A stretch of DNA of 38,649 bases from CAYXRK01 sp964467615 (GTDB taxonomy: Bacteria; Hydrogenedentota; Hydrogenedentia; Hydrogenedentales; GCA-2746185), in assembly GCA_964467615.1 (NCBI GenBank), contig CAYXRK010000020.1, positions 1 to 38,649 of the forward strand. The letters are read 5' to 3'. Within the stretch, counting starts at the first letter, position 1. Each line of letters opens with the position of its first letter. The notes beneath the pieces were generated by a model. That model made no database searches. It was given only the letters and a program-made list of their open reading frames with translations, and had not been told where the DNA came from. Positions 20,001-29,500 of the stretch are shown in pieces. Both the position numbers and the translations under genes were made by a program.

Positions 20001-20878
20001 AACCGGTTGTAGGGCACGTCGTCATTGAGCGCGCGAATGACGTAGTCGCGATAGCGCCACGCGTACACGACGGGATAGTCCGCCTCGTGGCCGTAGGTCT
20101 CGGCGTAACGGACGAGATCGAGCCAGTGGCGTCCCCAACGTTCGCCGAAGTGGGGCGAAGCAAGAAGTCTATCGACGACTTTCTCGTATGCGTCAGGAGA
20201 AGTGTCGGTGAGAAAAGCATCGACCTGCGCCGGGGTCGGCGGCAGGCCGGTGAGATCGAAATAGAGGCGTCGGACGATAGCGCGCTGATCCGCGGGCGCG
20301 GCGGGGCGCAGATCGTGTTCTTCTAGCTTCGCGAGGACGAAGCGGTCTATCGGGGTCGAGGACCATTCGGCATTGACCACGGCGGGCGGACGGTAGGGTT
20401 GGACGGGCCGCCATGCCCAGTGTTCGGCCCGGCGTTTGACGAGGTCGAATGGCTGGACCAGGGGCGCGGTGTCGCCGGGCACGGGTTCGTCCGGCCAGGG
20501 CGCGCCCATTTCGATCCAGCGGCGTAGCACGTCGATCTTGGCGGCGTCGAGTTTGCCGTCGGGCGGCATTTGCAGGTCTACGTTTTCGTAGCCGAGCGCC
20601 TCGAGCATCTTGCTCTTCGCGGGGTCCGCGAGATCGAGGATCGGGCCATTGTCGCTGCCCTTGAGAATCGTCGAGATGTGGTCGAGCCGGAGCTGCGCTT
20701 TATGCTTCTCGGGACCGTGACACTCGTAACAATTCCCAGCGAGGATAGGCCGGACCGACTTCTCGAAGAACTCGACAGCTTCAGGCGAGGCAGGTTGGCC
20801 CGCGTGCGCCGAAGCCCAAATCGCCAGCGGCGCAAGTACCGCGAACCGGAAGAGTGTGTGGATCGACTTGAGACGCAT
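17099..20878 (-). CDS. DUF1549/DUF1553 (PSD1) protein with two beta-sandwich inserts
   Basis: 1259 residues from ATG 20878, which starts a Sec signal peptide (FAVLAPLAIWASAHAG); the frame continues upstream to 20977 without signal character. Domains: PSC1 haem motif CYECH (C50, C53, H54); DUF1549 about 174-390, ending in CARCHDHKFD (C362, C365, H366); a beta-sandwich at about 460-605 (FEGDGFEGWTVEGSAFGDGP ... VQADHFVFSE) resembling the carbohydrate-binding-like domain found near GH32 enzymes; a second sandwich at about 677-830 (GTLRSPDFTLEDDSIHFRMAG ... WIAVDEISFSDG); and DUF1553 to the end (ARVAVNRVWHHLFGQG, PTHPELLDYLATKFV). It is longer than the first paralogue because of the two inserts, which suggests a different glycan target. 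Operon with the DUF1501 gene downstream. Confidence 0.92.
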   Translation of the reverse strand: MRLKSIHTLFRFAVLAPLAIWASAHAGQPASPEAVEFFEKSVRPILAGNCYECHGPEKHKAQLRLDHISTILKGSDNGPILDLADPAKSKMLEALGYENVDLQMPPDGKLDAAKIDVLRRWIEMGAPWPDEPVPGDTAPLVQPFDLVKRRAEHWAWRPVQPYRPPAVVNAEWSSTPIDRFVLAKLEEHDLRPAAPADQRAIVRRLYFDLTGLPPTPAQVDAFLTDTSPDAYEKVVDRLLASPHFGERWGRHWLDLVRYAETYGHEADYPVVYAWRYRDYVIRALNDDVPYNRFVLEHLAGDLLPDPRINPQEGYNESVLATGSWFMHQATHAPVDPAQDEADRVDNQLDVLSKAFLGLTVACARCHDHKFDAISTRDYYALSGFMQSSRESIAYLDPFNTIADALPRIEQTNAEARALLADAFQSAAEKVDVAAYLNASREVMYGEWKPGDGPGALKEDIVFADFEGDGFEGWTVEGSAFGDGPEGGALEGQSSVAGYVGARFASSFHGDDASTGRMLSRPFAIERKFIHFYVGGGTIEGKTCVNLLVNGESVRTTAGKGNERLEGAFWDVGDLIGQAGQIEVLDAETADGGHVQADHFVFSEDLYPESITRPVDVVASEAGLDPVRLEQWIHALQSPEARAATSPLYAFTKLAPVAADFPAQAEALRAERSPPPDAFEVYEDFSPEGYARWMPAGQAFRDAPSHVGDWQPAGDRAQVPLPGTANSGLIADELQGTLRSPDFTLEDDSIHFRMAGVGGQIRLVVEQYQLAAYNGILFGNTIVNVNTGGEFVWHNMTHDLSKWKGRTCYIELIDDGDGWIAVDEISFSDGAPPSDEPYGLTPDLLAGVAAMADLTSNYQTITANALRAFADATASSAQAGLLRALISQDLLDLGPNKERFAKLATGRREFAATVPRPVRAMTMTEGTPADNYIHIRGSYKNVGEPSPRRFLEVIDGADWPPLTGGSGRLELAQRLLDGVNPLPARVAVNRVWHHLFGQGIVPTVDNFGLMGQAPTHPELLDYLATKFVRDGWSIKSLIRDIVTSETYRMSSAASDALAEERDPANVWLHRMRVKRLEGEVLRDTLLAVAGTLDTKMFGESVPTYLTPFMSYHRRPEQSGPMDGDRRRSIYLEVRRNFLAPMLLAYDMPAPETTIGRRTVSNVPAQALILMNDPFVVDQAKAWSDRLLGAGATGLDDQIKEVFLEALSRPPTDNELVAMRAFVEKQANEKSVPVNEAVHHPEIWLELCHVVFTLKEFSFIG

Positions 20879-20913
20879 CCGATGCGCTCCGAGCGTGGTG
20901 AATTTCACCGCAG

Positions 20914-20941
20914 AGTATATCGAACTCGCGAAGAATGTGAA
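20914..20941 (-). promoter_or_regulatory. probable sigma-70 promoter of the second DUF1549/DUF1553 operon
   Basis: On the minus strand TTCACA, 16-bp spacer, TATACT: five of six matches in both boxes, 35 bp upstream of the ATG. Its -35 box overlaps the region where the divergent tRNA promoter would lie (weak GTGAAA...TATCCT on plus). Confidence 0.5.
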
Positions 20942-20982
20942 AGAAAACCCGCCCGTTTGGTATCCTTCTCGTCCCACGCGCG

Positions 20983-21072
20983 GAGAGGTGGCCGAGTGGT
21001 TGAAGGCGGCGGCCTCGAAAGCCGTTGTGCGGTTTACCGTACCGCGGGTTCAAATCCCGCCCTCTCCGCCAT
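20983..21072 (+). tRNA. tRNA-Ser (anticodon CGA)
   Basis: The acceptor stem GGAGAGG/CCTCTCC closes a class II tRNA with a D-arm (GGCCGAGTGGTTGAAGGC), an anticodon arm GCGGC-CTCGAAA-GCCGT with anticodon CGA, a long variable arm (TTGTGCGGTTTACCGTACC), the T-arm GCGGG-TTCAAAT-CCCGC, discriminator G and an encoded CCA (21070-21072). The long variable arm and discriminator G are serine identity elements; it reads UCG codons. Confidence 0.97.
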
Positions 21073-21140
21073 TTGTGATTTTCGTTGGGTTTGGCCGTCA
21101 CAGTACGCGCCCGAGCGATCGGGAGCGGGAGGTATGGGTC

Positions 21141-23831
21141 ATGGTGAAGCACAAGTTCTTCTTGGCGTGCGTTGGGGTGTCGATTTTGATTGCGGCGGGC
21201 GGCTGCCCGCGGCCCGATCCCGAACCGGACCTATCGGTCTCCAGTTCATCGGTCGTTCTCGATGGCGTCGACGACACGGCCATCTTCGACGTCTCGAATA
21301 CCGGTGAGTCCGGTTCGACGCTGACATTCAATGTGAGCGCCGATGCACCGTGGGTTGTGTTCGATCACGACTCCGGCGAAAGCACCGGCGCGACGGACAT
21401 CGATACCTTCACGGTGTCCGTGGACGAGTCGATGGTCGCCAAGGCGGTCTTCGAGGGCACGATCACTATTTCATCCAACGGCGGCACGGAAACGGTAGAC
21501 GTTACGTTGAATGTCGAGGACACCGGTGAGATCATTCCGGACACGAATTTGATGACCGAAACCGGTCTCACTGCCGGCGGTATTTCCACTGTAGCGACGC
21601 AGAAGCTGACGGGCACTGTTCCCAATCCGGGCGGGGTCGATGCAACCACGTTCGAAGGATCGGCCTTCCTGGTTATCAACGGAGACAAAATTCCTCTGTC
21701 GATCCAGGCCGCGACGGCGAAGTCGGGCTTGGTCGTCGAGAAAGAAGGCGAGACCCAATGGCTCGACACTGCCGATGCCGTATCGGACGAGGAATTGGAA
21801 GCGCTTCCAAAACAGGGCGATACTCAATTTGTATTCCAGGTCACATTTTCAATCAATGCCGGTCCCAATACGCTCCGGATCGAAGTCTACGACCTGGAGG
21901 ATTCGTTGTTCGCGCGGACGGCCGATTGGGAGCTCACCGGCGCGATTACGCCGACGAGCGTCGTGATTACGTTGTTCTGGGATACGGACCAAACTGACAT
22001 TGACCTTCACGTGAATGAATACGACGAAGATGACGTTGATTTGGGCCATGTCTACTACTCGGCCCGGAATGTTGCGGACATGGTCCTCGACTTCGACGAC
22101 ACGAACGGTTTTGGCCCCGAGCACGTAACGGTCGACGACGTGGTGGGCACGAAGCGCTTTGTCATTCGCGTCTACTACTACGCGGATCACAACGATTCCG
22201 AACAGACCACGCCAACACCGGTGCACGTCACGGCTGAAGTGGCCGGAGAACAGGTCCTCAATGAGAGCAGTTCACTCTCTTCGGAGAGCACTGCCTCGGG
22301 ATGGACAACCGGGGCGCACGTCTGGGAGGCGGGTGAAGTCGAGGCGAGCGGCGCGAACGTGTACTCCGTCACGCTGACGGAGCCGGACCTCTCGAGCTGG
22401 CCGACTGTAAGTATGCAACTGATTGTCGTCGATGAGGAAGACAATCCCGTTGACGGACTCACGGACGACGAGATTTTTGTCATCAATTCGGGGACGAAGA
22501 TGGAGCCGGTCACGGTCGGTTCGGCGAAGGGCGCGGGGCTTTACGATCTGACGTTTACGGACGTGACGGCGGGCAAACGCGATGTGTACGTGTATGTCTA
22601 CAAACCGGCTGAGAATCCGGACGATCCGATCGAGGGCGGGCTCTCGAATTCGGTCGAATACGGTAGTAACTACGCGCTGCTTGTCGGTTTGAACGAGTAT
22701 CCGGCCGCGCAGGTGCCGAACAACTTCGTCTCGTGGTTTGCTGACGCGGCCGGCGATTATGTCCAAGTCACGACCAGCAAAGCCCCGGACGGCGCAGGCG
22801 ATTTCACGTTGACGTTTTCTGACTCGGACGGCGGGACGAACCGCCCGGATGTGTCGGTCACGCCGAGCATGGTTTCCGCGGGGCCGTCGCCGTACCGCCT
22901 CGATTTTGTGCAGCCGGCGAACTACGCGGACTACGACGGGATACTCGTGACCTACAAGAAGCAATCGTGGCTCCAGGCGGCGGTAAAGGACGTCACGGAC
23001 GTGCAAACGGCCTTGACGTCGACCGGGCTTGGACACACGATGAATATGTGGGATGCGGCCAACTTCACCACGATCACGAACTCCGGCGCGACCGAGGCCG
23101 CCGTTACGGCCAAGATTGCCGAAATCGCCGCATTGATGCAGAAGTACGACTTGTTCTACTTCCATTTCTCGGGCCACGGCACCAACGGCGCAGCCGACGC
23201 CACAGAATTCCTTTGTGCGTATGAGGACGCGAACTGGATATCGGTCACGGACTTGTCGACCGCGCTCGCGGCCATTCCCAAGCCAGGGGCCGCGAGCCCG
23301 ATCGCCAATATCATCATCGGGTTGGACGCCTGCTACACGGGCAATTTCATCGATTCAAAGCAGACGTGCAGTTGCGATGATCCGATCATCAACTCCCGGT
23401 GCCGCAGCGAGGAGGTCGACCCGGAAGAACCGGTAAAGGCGGCATTCCCGCAGGATCAGATTCTCACCTTCGAGAAAGACCTGAAGGCCCTCGCGGGGAT
23501 CAATCTGTTCGTGATGACGGCCGTCCCCGGCACGACCACGGCCTGGGACGATACCTCGATAGGCGGCGCGGCCAATCCCGGCGGCAACGGCGTGTTCACC
23601 TACTTCCTCAAGGAAGGTATCAGCACAGGAGGGGCGAAGCGCGTTTCGGCGGCGTTGGCGAACGCGGACCACAACACGTGGGTCACGGCCGAAGAGGCGT
23701 TCACGTACTTGGATCCAAAGGCCAACGCGCGCGTTACCGCCGCCAACGGTTTCCCCGCGGGCGCGACGCAAGACCCGCAAGTCCGCGACAACGATGCCAA
23801 TAGCTTTACGCGTCTCGTGTATTGCTGGTAG
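21141..23831 (+). CDS. caspase-like (peptidase C14) lipoprotein with BACON and YfaP-like domains
   Basis: 896 residues from ATG 21141, with GGAGG eight bases upstream; the open frame further upstream runs through the tRNA and is not coding. The N-terminus has a lipoprotein signal ending in IAAGGC, so it should be lipid-anchored. A BACON-like Ig domain follows at about 30-130 (LSVSSSSVVLDG ... GTITISSNGGTETVDVTLNV), then a linker domain, and a YfaP/DUF2135-like domain at about 274-375 (VITLFWDTDQTDIDLHVNEY). From about 511 a caspase domain begins with YALLVGLNEYP, is interrupted by an ~80-residue insert, and resumes with the catalytic His679 (FHFSGHGTNG) and Cys731 (IIGLDACYTGNF). A Cys-rich patch (TCSCDDPIINSRC) follows the nucleophile. 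The catalytic dyad is intact, so it may be an active Arg/Lys-specific orthocaspase-type protease facing the periplasm. An independent terminator follows. Confidence 0.9.
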   Translation: MVKHKFFLACVGVSILIAAGGCPRPDPEPDLSVSSSSVVLDGVDDTAIFDVSNTGESGSTLTFNVSADAPWVVFDHDSGESTGATDIDTFTVSVDESMVAKAVFEGTITISSNGGTETVDVTLNVEDTGEIIPDTNLMTETGLTAGGISTVATQKLTGTVPNPGGVDATTFEGSAFLVINGDKIPLSIQAATAKSGLVVEKEGETQWLDTADAVSDEELEALPKQGDTQFVFQVTFSINAGPNTLRIEVYDLEDSLFARTADWELTGAITPTSVVITLFWDTDQTDIDLHVNEYDEDDVDLGHVYYSARNVADMVLDFDDTNGFGPEHVTVDDVVGTKRFVIRVYYYADHNDSEQTTPTPVHVTAEVAGEQVLNESSSLSSESTASGWTTGAHVWEAGEVEASGANVYSVTLTEPDLSSWPTVSMQLIVVDEEDNPVDGLTDDEIFVINSGTKMEPVTVGSAKGAGLYDLTFTDVTAGKRDVYVYVYKPAENPDDPIEGGLSNSVEYGSNYALLVGLNEYPAAQVPNNFVSWFADAAGDYVQVTTSKAPDGAGDFTLTFSDSDGGTNRPDVSVTPSMVSAGPSPYRLDFVQPANYADYDGILVTYKKQSWLQAAVKDVTDVQTALTSTGLGHTMNMWDAANFTTITNSGATEAAVTAKIAEIAALMQKYDLFYFHFSGHGTNGAADATEFLCAYEDANWISVTDLSTALAAIPKPGAASPIANIIIGLDACYTGNFIDSKQTCSCDDPIINSRCRSEEVDPEEPVKAAFPQDQILTFEKDLKALAGINLFVMTAVPGTTTAWDDTSIGGAANPGGNGVFTYFLKEGISTGGAKRVSAALANADHNTWVTAEEAFTYLDPKANARVTAANGFPAGATQDPQVRDNDANSFTRLVYCW

Positions 23832-23839
23832 TTCCTCGT

Positions 23840-23900
23840 ACCCGGTCCGTTCGTCTCGTGTAGAGACGTTGCCGAACGAATGGGCCGGGTCCTTTTGTTT
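23840..23900 (+). terminator. Rho-independent terminator after the caspase-like gene
   Basis: Arms ACCCGGTCCGTTCG and CGAACGAATGGGCCGGGT pair over most of their length, enclosing a second stem CGTCTC-gtgta-GAGACG, and are followed by the T-rich TCCTTTTGTTT. Confidence 0.75.
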
Positions 23901-23917
23901 ATATGGAGGGAGCGGCC

Positions 23918-24850
23918 ATGACCCCGAACCGTTCGCGCAACGTTGCGATCGGGTTGCTATTCGTCACTGTCCTCTGCGCGGGCGAGTTCGCATGCGGCCA
24001 GGAGAGTGAGCGCGCAGATGCCTCTACTCAAGCGCTGGTCGTCAACGCATGGCAGCGCGACACGGTCATCCATGTCGCCGTCTTCAACCGGAGCGAGAAG
24101 CCGGAAACCGCTAGCGTTGGTGTAGGCGTTCACGACGTCGGCGATCGCGTCTTCAGTACATCGACCGCTGCGATCGCGTCGCATTCGTTTCAATTGTTGA
24201 TGTTCCCGACCACGGAGGTAGTCTCCCCGAGAGGCGACGCACAACGGCCGGACAGTGTTTTCGTGTCGGCGCCGCACATCGAAAGCTGGCCGCAGCCGAT
24301 CCAAAACGCGTACCCGGATCGGACGCAGGGAGGCTTGGACAACTACCTCGTGCAAGCAGGAAGTGAAGTCGTATTCGAGTTTCGCCCGCGAATAGCGCCT
24401 GCGTTGCAATTGCTGTTCGTCCCGCGCACCATCGACGCGGGCGCGGGCATCGAATGCACCGGGGAATCGCTTTCCGACGCCATGCGTCCACTGTCGCAGC
24501 AGGAATTCTCCGGTATCGATCTGCCGGGTCCCTATCGGGACGAAATCCTCGCGCGAACCGGCGGGAACTTCGCGTTCCTTCTCCCCGCCGGTCAGCGTGA
24601 ACCCGTGCGCATCCGGTACGTGACGCCGGCGGTCGCCGATTGCGCCAACGTTGCGATTCCGTTTTACCAATACACGCTCGCGGCTGACGGATCCATACAG
24701 TCGGGCGGCGGGGTGGGCGCCGTGTTCACCGTGTACAACCCGGACGCCATTCGGCCGGATTTCGCCAATATGGCCCCCGCCCCAAGCGACGCGGGGACTT
24801 TGACGAGAAAGCAACCAGCGCCGAAATCCGCAGAGAAGCCGGCGCCATAG
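23918..24850 (+). CDS. unknown secreted protein
   Basis: 310 residues from ATG 23918, preferred over the ATG at 23903 because GGAGGG lies eight bases before it. The N-terminus is a signal peptide (NVAIGLLFVTVLCAGEFACG); the AGEFAC end could be a weak lipobox. The remainder is rich in beta-strand patterns (VIHVAVFNRSEKPETASVGVGVHDVGD, YLVQAGSEVVFEFRPR, FAFLLPAGQREPVRIRYVTP), suggesting Ig-like or beta-sandwich domains. A proline/lysine-rich tail ends the protein. I recognise no family. It stands alone between a terminator and the ARH gene. Confidence 0.75.
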   Translation: MTPNRSRNVAIGLLFVTVLCAGEFACGQESERADASTQALVVNAWQRDTVIHVAVFNRSEKPETASVGVGVHDVGDRVFSTSTAAIASHSFQLLMFPTTEVVSPRGDAQRPDSVFVSAPHIESWPQPIQNAYPDRTQGGLDNYLVQAGSEVVFEFRPRIAPALQLLFVPRTIDAGAGIECTGESLSDAMRPLSQQEFSGIDLPGPYRDEILARTGGNFAFLLPAGQREPVRIRYVTPAVADCANVAIPFYQYTLAADGSIQSGGGVGAVFTVYNPDAIRPDFANMAPAPSDAGTLTRKQPAPKSAEKPAP

Positions 24851-24968
24851 CTCGGACATTGGACGAACTCGCGCGCCCGAGCGGCATGAACGTGGGTTGG
24901 CGTGCGTTGGCCCCGAGTTAGGGTAAGATTTGGGCCGAGTCCGTTTGAATCCTACAGGGGGTCGCGAA

Positions 24969-26531
24969 ATGTTGGCACTGGTTCGTCTCGGATTATTCTG
25001 CAGTGCGGTGGGCTGCGCGGCGGCGGTCGCGCAACGCACAGCTACCATTTCGGAAGCGGAGCTGCTCGACAAGATCAAAGGCGCGTGGGCCGGCCAGATG
25101 ATCGGAGTGACCGTCGGCGGCCCGACCGAGTTCGTTGCGCTCGGCGAGATGTATACCAAGCCGGTCGAGTGGGACCCAAAACGCATCTCGGACACACTCC
25201 AGCAAGACGACCTTTACGTCGAGATGACGTTTTGCAAGGTGTTGGACGATGAAGGAATCGGCGCGCCGATGGCCTCATTCGGCAAGGCGTTCGGCGCGTC
25301 GAAATACCAACTCTGGCACGCGAACTTCAAGGCGCGCCAGAACCTGTTGGTCGGCATCGCGCCGCCGTTAAGCGGGCATCCGGACTACAACATTCACGCG
25401 GACGACATCGATTTCCAAATCGAATCCGACTTCATCGGCCTGATGTGCCCCGGCATGCCGAACACGGCGGTCGAGTTCGCGGACCGCGTTGGCCGCGTGA
25501 TGAACTACGGCGACGGCGTTTACGGCGGCATGTTCATGGCGGCGATGTACAGCGCGGCGTTTTTCGAGACCGACGTGCGCCGCGTTCTCGAGGCGGGCAT
25601 CTCGGTCGTGCCCAAACAAAGCGAGTTTCGTCAGGCCGTGATGTTCACGATTGATGCGATTCGGCGGCATCCGGACGATCTCGCCGTGGCCTGGAACGAA
25701 TTCCAGGAGCGCTGGGCGAACACCGACGCCTGCTCGGCCGGCGCGCTGCATCCGTTCGACATCGACGCCAAATCGAACGCGGCCTACGTCGTCTTCGGAC
25801 TGCTCTACGGCGAAGGCGATTTCAAGAAGACAGTCGAATCATCGGTCCTCTGCGGGCAGGACTCAGACTGCAATCCCGCCTCCGCCGCGGGGATCATCGG
25901 CGCCATGAAAGGGTACGCGGGACTTGACGCGGAATGGCGGCGCGAACTCGAAGCAATCGGCGATCAGAAGTTCAGCTACACCGAGTATTCGTTCAACACG
26001 ATCAGTCAAAGCTCGATGCGCCACGCGAAGACGGTCATCAAGCAGAACGGTGGCAAGATCGACGGCGATTCCTTTATCGTCGCGCTCCAAACTGCCACAC
26101 CCGCGCCGCTCGAACAGTGGAAACAAGACAAGCCGATCAAGCGCGTCGGCCACGACGACCCGGGGTTCTCATTCACCGGAGCATGGAAGGACGCCGGGCC
26201 GGAGCGGCAATCGTCGACATCCGGCGACACCGCGACCTACGCCTTCGAGGGCACCGGCGCGATCGTCATGGGCCGCTACGACGCCGACTGCGGCATTGCG
26301 AGCGTGGCGTTGGACGGTAAACACGTCCGCGACGTCAATTTGTTCTACGATTGGCGCGCATACGGCATGGAGGGTTTCCGCGAAGAGAGCCTGTACCACG
26401 TCTTCGGCCTCGAGCGCGGCAAGCACGTGATTTCAGTGACGGTGACCGGAAAGAAACACGCACTCGCCACCGGGGCCATCATCGGAATCGAAGGCGCGAT
26501 CCTATACGACGGGCCAGAAACGGCACGCTAG
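24969..26531 (+). CDS. exported ADP-ribosylglycohydrolase-fold protein with C-terminal sandwich domain
   Basis: 520 residues from ATG 24969, with GGGGG eight bases upstream. A signal peptide (LALVRLGLFCSAVGCAAAVAQ) predicts export. The ARH fold is shown by LLDKIKGAWAGQMIGVTVGGPTEF at the start, the metal-binding DD in QQDDLYVEMTF, GDGVYGGMFMAAMYSAAFF, and the late GQDSDCNPASAAGIIGAMKGYAG, which corresponds to the family's GxDxDT.A...G metal site with Cys-Asn in place of Thr-Asn. A C-terminal ~130-residue beta-sandwich (GTGAIVMGRYDADCGIASVALDG ... HVISVTVTGKK) resembles carbohydrate-binding modules. ADP-ribose is not expected outside the cytoplasm, so the substrate is more likely a glycoside or nucleoside (inference). 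It is followed after 9 bp by the PVC-type haem gene and is surely co-transcribed. Confidence 0.88.
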   Translation: MLALVRLGLFCSAVGCAAAVAQRTATISEAELLDKIKGAWAGQMIGVTVGGPTEFVALGEMYTKPVEWDPKRISDTLQQDDLYVEMTFCKVLDDEGIGAPMASFGKAFGASKYQLWHANFKARQNLLVGIAPPLSGHPDYNIHADDIDFQIESDFIGLMCPGMPNTAVEFADRVGRVMNYGDGVYGGMFMAAMYSAAFFETDVRRVLEAGISVVPKQSEFRQAVMFTIDAIRRHPDDLAVAWNEFQERWANTDACSAGALHPFDIDAKSNAAYVVFGLLYGEGDFKKTVESSVLCGQDSDCNPASAAGIIGAMKGYAGLDAEWRRELEAIGDQKFSYTEYSFNTISQSSMRHAKTVIKQNGGKIDGDSFIVALQTATPAPLEQWKQDKPIKRVGHDDPGFSFTGAWKDAGPERQSSTSGDTATYAFEGTGAIVMGRYDADCGIASVALDGKHVRDVNLFYDWRAYGMEGFREESLYHVFGLERGKHVISVTVTGKKHALATGAIIGIEGAILYDGPETAR

Positions 26532-26540
26532 GGAGAACCT

Positions 26541-29500
26541 ATGATTCGCATCGCAATCCTCGCGCTCGTCGCGTCCACGGCCTTCGCATCGGAAGAAGTC
26601 CTGAAATCCTTGAAGGTACCCGTGGGATTCGTCGTCGAATCCGCCGCGATGTCTGGCCTCGTCGACTATCCGATGTTCATCACATTCGATCCGGCGGGCC
26701 ATCTCTTCGTCGCGGAATCGACCGGCAAGGACCTGTCCGGCAAGGAGATGGCCGCGGCGCCCGAATGCCTCATTCTGCGGCTGGACGACACGGACGGTGA
26801 CGGGGTCTTCGATAGACGTAACATCTTCGCCAACCAACTGAGCTTGCCAATGGGCGTGTTGTGGCATCAGGACGCGTTGTACGTCGCAAGCCCGCCCGAC
26901 TTGTTGCGCTTCGAAGATGCGGATGGCGACGGCAATTCGGACACGCGCGAAGTCTTGCTGACGGGATGGAACGTGCTCAACACGGCGAGTTTGCACGGCC
27001 CGTTTCTCGGGCCTGACGGTCTTTTGTACGTGACGCATGGACGCCACGGATACTCGATCGAGACGAAGGAAGGCGCGAAACTCGAAGGGCTGGCGGCGCG
27101 GATATGGCGCTGCGCGCCGGACGGTTCAGGCCTCGAGCGCTTCGCCGGCGGCGGCTTCGACAACCCGGTCGAACTGATCTTCACTCCCGCGGGCGAAATG
27201 CTCGGCACGATGACGTATTTCACCGATCCGCGCCACGGCCAGCGCGATGCGCTCCTCCACTACATGTGGGGCGGCGTGTATCCGAAGCCGCACGAGGCCA
27301 TAAACGAGTTCGTGCGCACGGGCGACTTGATGCCTGTGATGACCAAATTCGCGCGGGTCGCGCCGACGGGTCTTTTGCGCTATCGCAGCGCGGCATTCGG
27401 TGAGGAGTTTCGCGGCAATCTCTTCAGCGCGCAGTTCAATCCGCATCGAATCATGCGGCACGTGCTATCACGCGACGGCGCTACGTTCCGCACCGAGGAC
27501 AGCGACTTCCTGACCTCGTCGTATTCCGACTTCTATCCAACCGACGTGCTCGAGGATCCAGATGGCAGCATGCTGCTTTGCGATACCGGCGCTTGGTACG
27601 TGGACGCATGCCCCATCAGCCGCATCGCCAAGCCGGAGATTAAAGGCGGCCTGTACCGCATACGCGCGAAGACCGCGCCCCAAATGGATGATCCGCGCGG
27701 GGCCGAAATCGCGTGGGCGTCGCTCTCCGCTCGTGATCTCGCGGCCCTGCTTGAAGACGGTCGCTTCTCCGTGCGTGATCGCGCGTTGGAACTGTTGGCC
27801 GCTAAACGCGAAAAGGCCGCTGCGCCGTTGAAGCGCGTACTTTCCGAATTTCAATCCGAGGAGGCGCGCATCGGCGCGTTGCGCTTGCTCGCGCGATTGG
27901 CTAACGACTCGGCGCTGCCGTCGATCCTGGAGGCGCTGAAAGACCCTTCGCTGGATCTCCGCGTCACGGCGATTCAGGTGTTGGGCGCCGCGCACGATGC
28001 CGCCGCGCTTCCCCCCCTATTGGATCGGCTCGAAAACGGCGAACCCGCCGAACGCCGCGAAGCAGCCACGGCCCTGGGTCGTCTCGGAGCGCCTGAATGT
28101 TCGGCCGTACTCTTGAATGCCTGCGCGAAAGAAACGGACCGCTTTGAGGAACACGCGCTCAACTACGCCTTAATCGAATTGGGCGACGAAGCAACACTCG
28201 AAACGGCGCTTTCGAGCGAAGCGCCGGCGGTCCGTCGCGCGGCAGCGATTTCGCTCGACCAGATTGGCAGCCCGCGGCTTACGCCGGATCGGCTCATCGC
28301 GCTGTTGCGCGACGACGACGCACAACTTCGGCAGACCGCGCTCTGGATCGCCTCGCGCCACGGGGATTGGGCGGAGGACATTGTGACATTCGCAGCCGAA
28401 CGTCTTCGTTCACGCGAACTCGATGCGCGCGACGCCGAACGGCTGATCGACCTGCTTCCCTCGTTCGCCGGATCGCCGGATTGCCAGGATCTGATGGCGG
28501 AATTCGTCTCCTCGCCGGAACACCCGCGCGGTCTCCGCGTACGCATGCTCCGCGCGATCGGTTCGTCCCCGGTGTCGCCGTTTCCGGCGCGGTGGTCCGA
28601 GTTGCTCGGAACACTGTTGGATGGAACGGACGCGGAACTTCGCGCCGGGGCCGTCCAATTCGTTGTGCGCAAGGACCTGGATGGATTCGATGATCAGTTG
28701 CAACCGATCGCCGACGGTCCGAACGAAAATTCCGCGTTGCGTTTGGCGGCGCTCTCGGCGTTGCTCGGCCGTCATCCGGAATTGAACGACACTCGGGCGC
28801 ATTTCCTTGTCGAGCAACTCGGCCCCGGCGCGGATCCCGCGTCGCGGCAGTCCGCCGCGCGCGTCTTGGGAGCGGCGCAGGTATCGAGCGGAACAAAGCT
28901 CCGTATCGCGAAGACCCTCTTGCCTGCCGCCGACGCACTCGTGATGAATGCGGTCCTGCCGTTGTTGACCGGTGAGTCCGGATCCGCGTTGGGTGCCGCC
29001 GTTGTCGATGGCTTGCGCGCAAACCCGGACCTAGATCGATATTTGTCGCCCCCGCAGTTGGACAGCGCAATGGCCGCGTTTCCCGAATCGGTGCGCTCCG
29101 CGGCCAACGATTTACGCAACCGTCTCGAATCGCGTGACCAAGCGCTCATCAACAGGTTTCTCCAGTTGGAGCCCCGCCTCGGCGCGGGCGACGTCACGCG
29201 CGGACGCCACATCTTCTTCGGCGATCGCGCCGCGTGCTCGACATGCCACGCCGTGGGCGACGAAGGCGGCCGCCTCGGGCCGGACCTGACCACGATAGGC
29301 CTCGTGCGTTCCGGTCACGATCTTCTCGAAGCGATCCTGTTCCCGAGTTCGAGCATCGTCCCGGAGTTCACACCGTACCTAGCGCGACTGAAAGACGACG
29401 ACGTAAGCGGGATCATCCACGAGGAAACGCCCCAGACGATACTGCTCGCGACCAGCGCGGCGGAATTGCGAGAGGTCCCGCGCGACCAGATAGTCGAACT

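Noticed and set aside
18971..20326. 451-codon plus-strand frame
   Set aside because: Antisense shadow of the second DUF1549/DUF1553 gene.
20856..21140. 5' extension of the caspase-like gene
   Set aside because: The frame passes straight through the tRNA-Ser gene; ATG 21141 has GGAGG and starts a lipoprotein signal.
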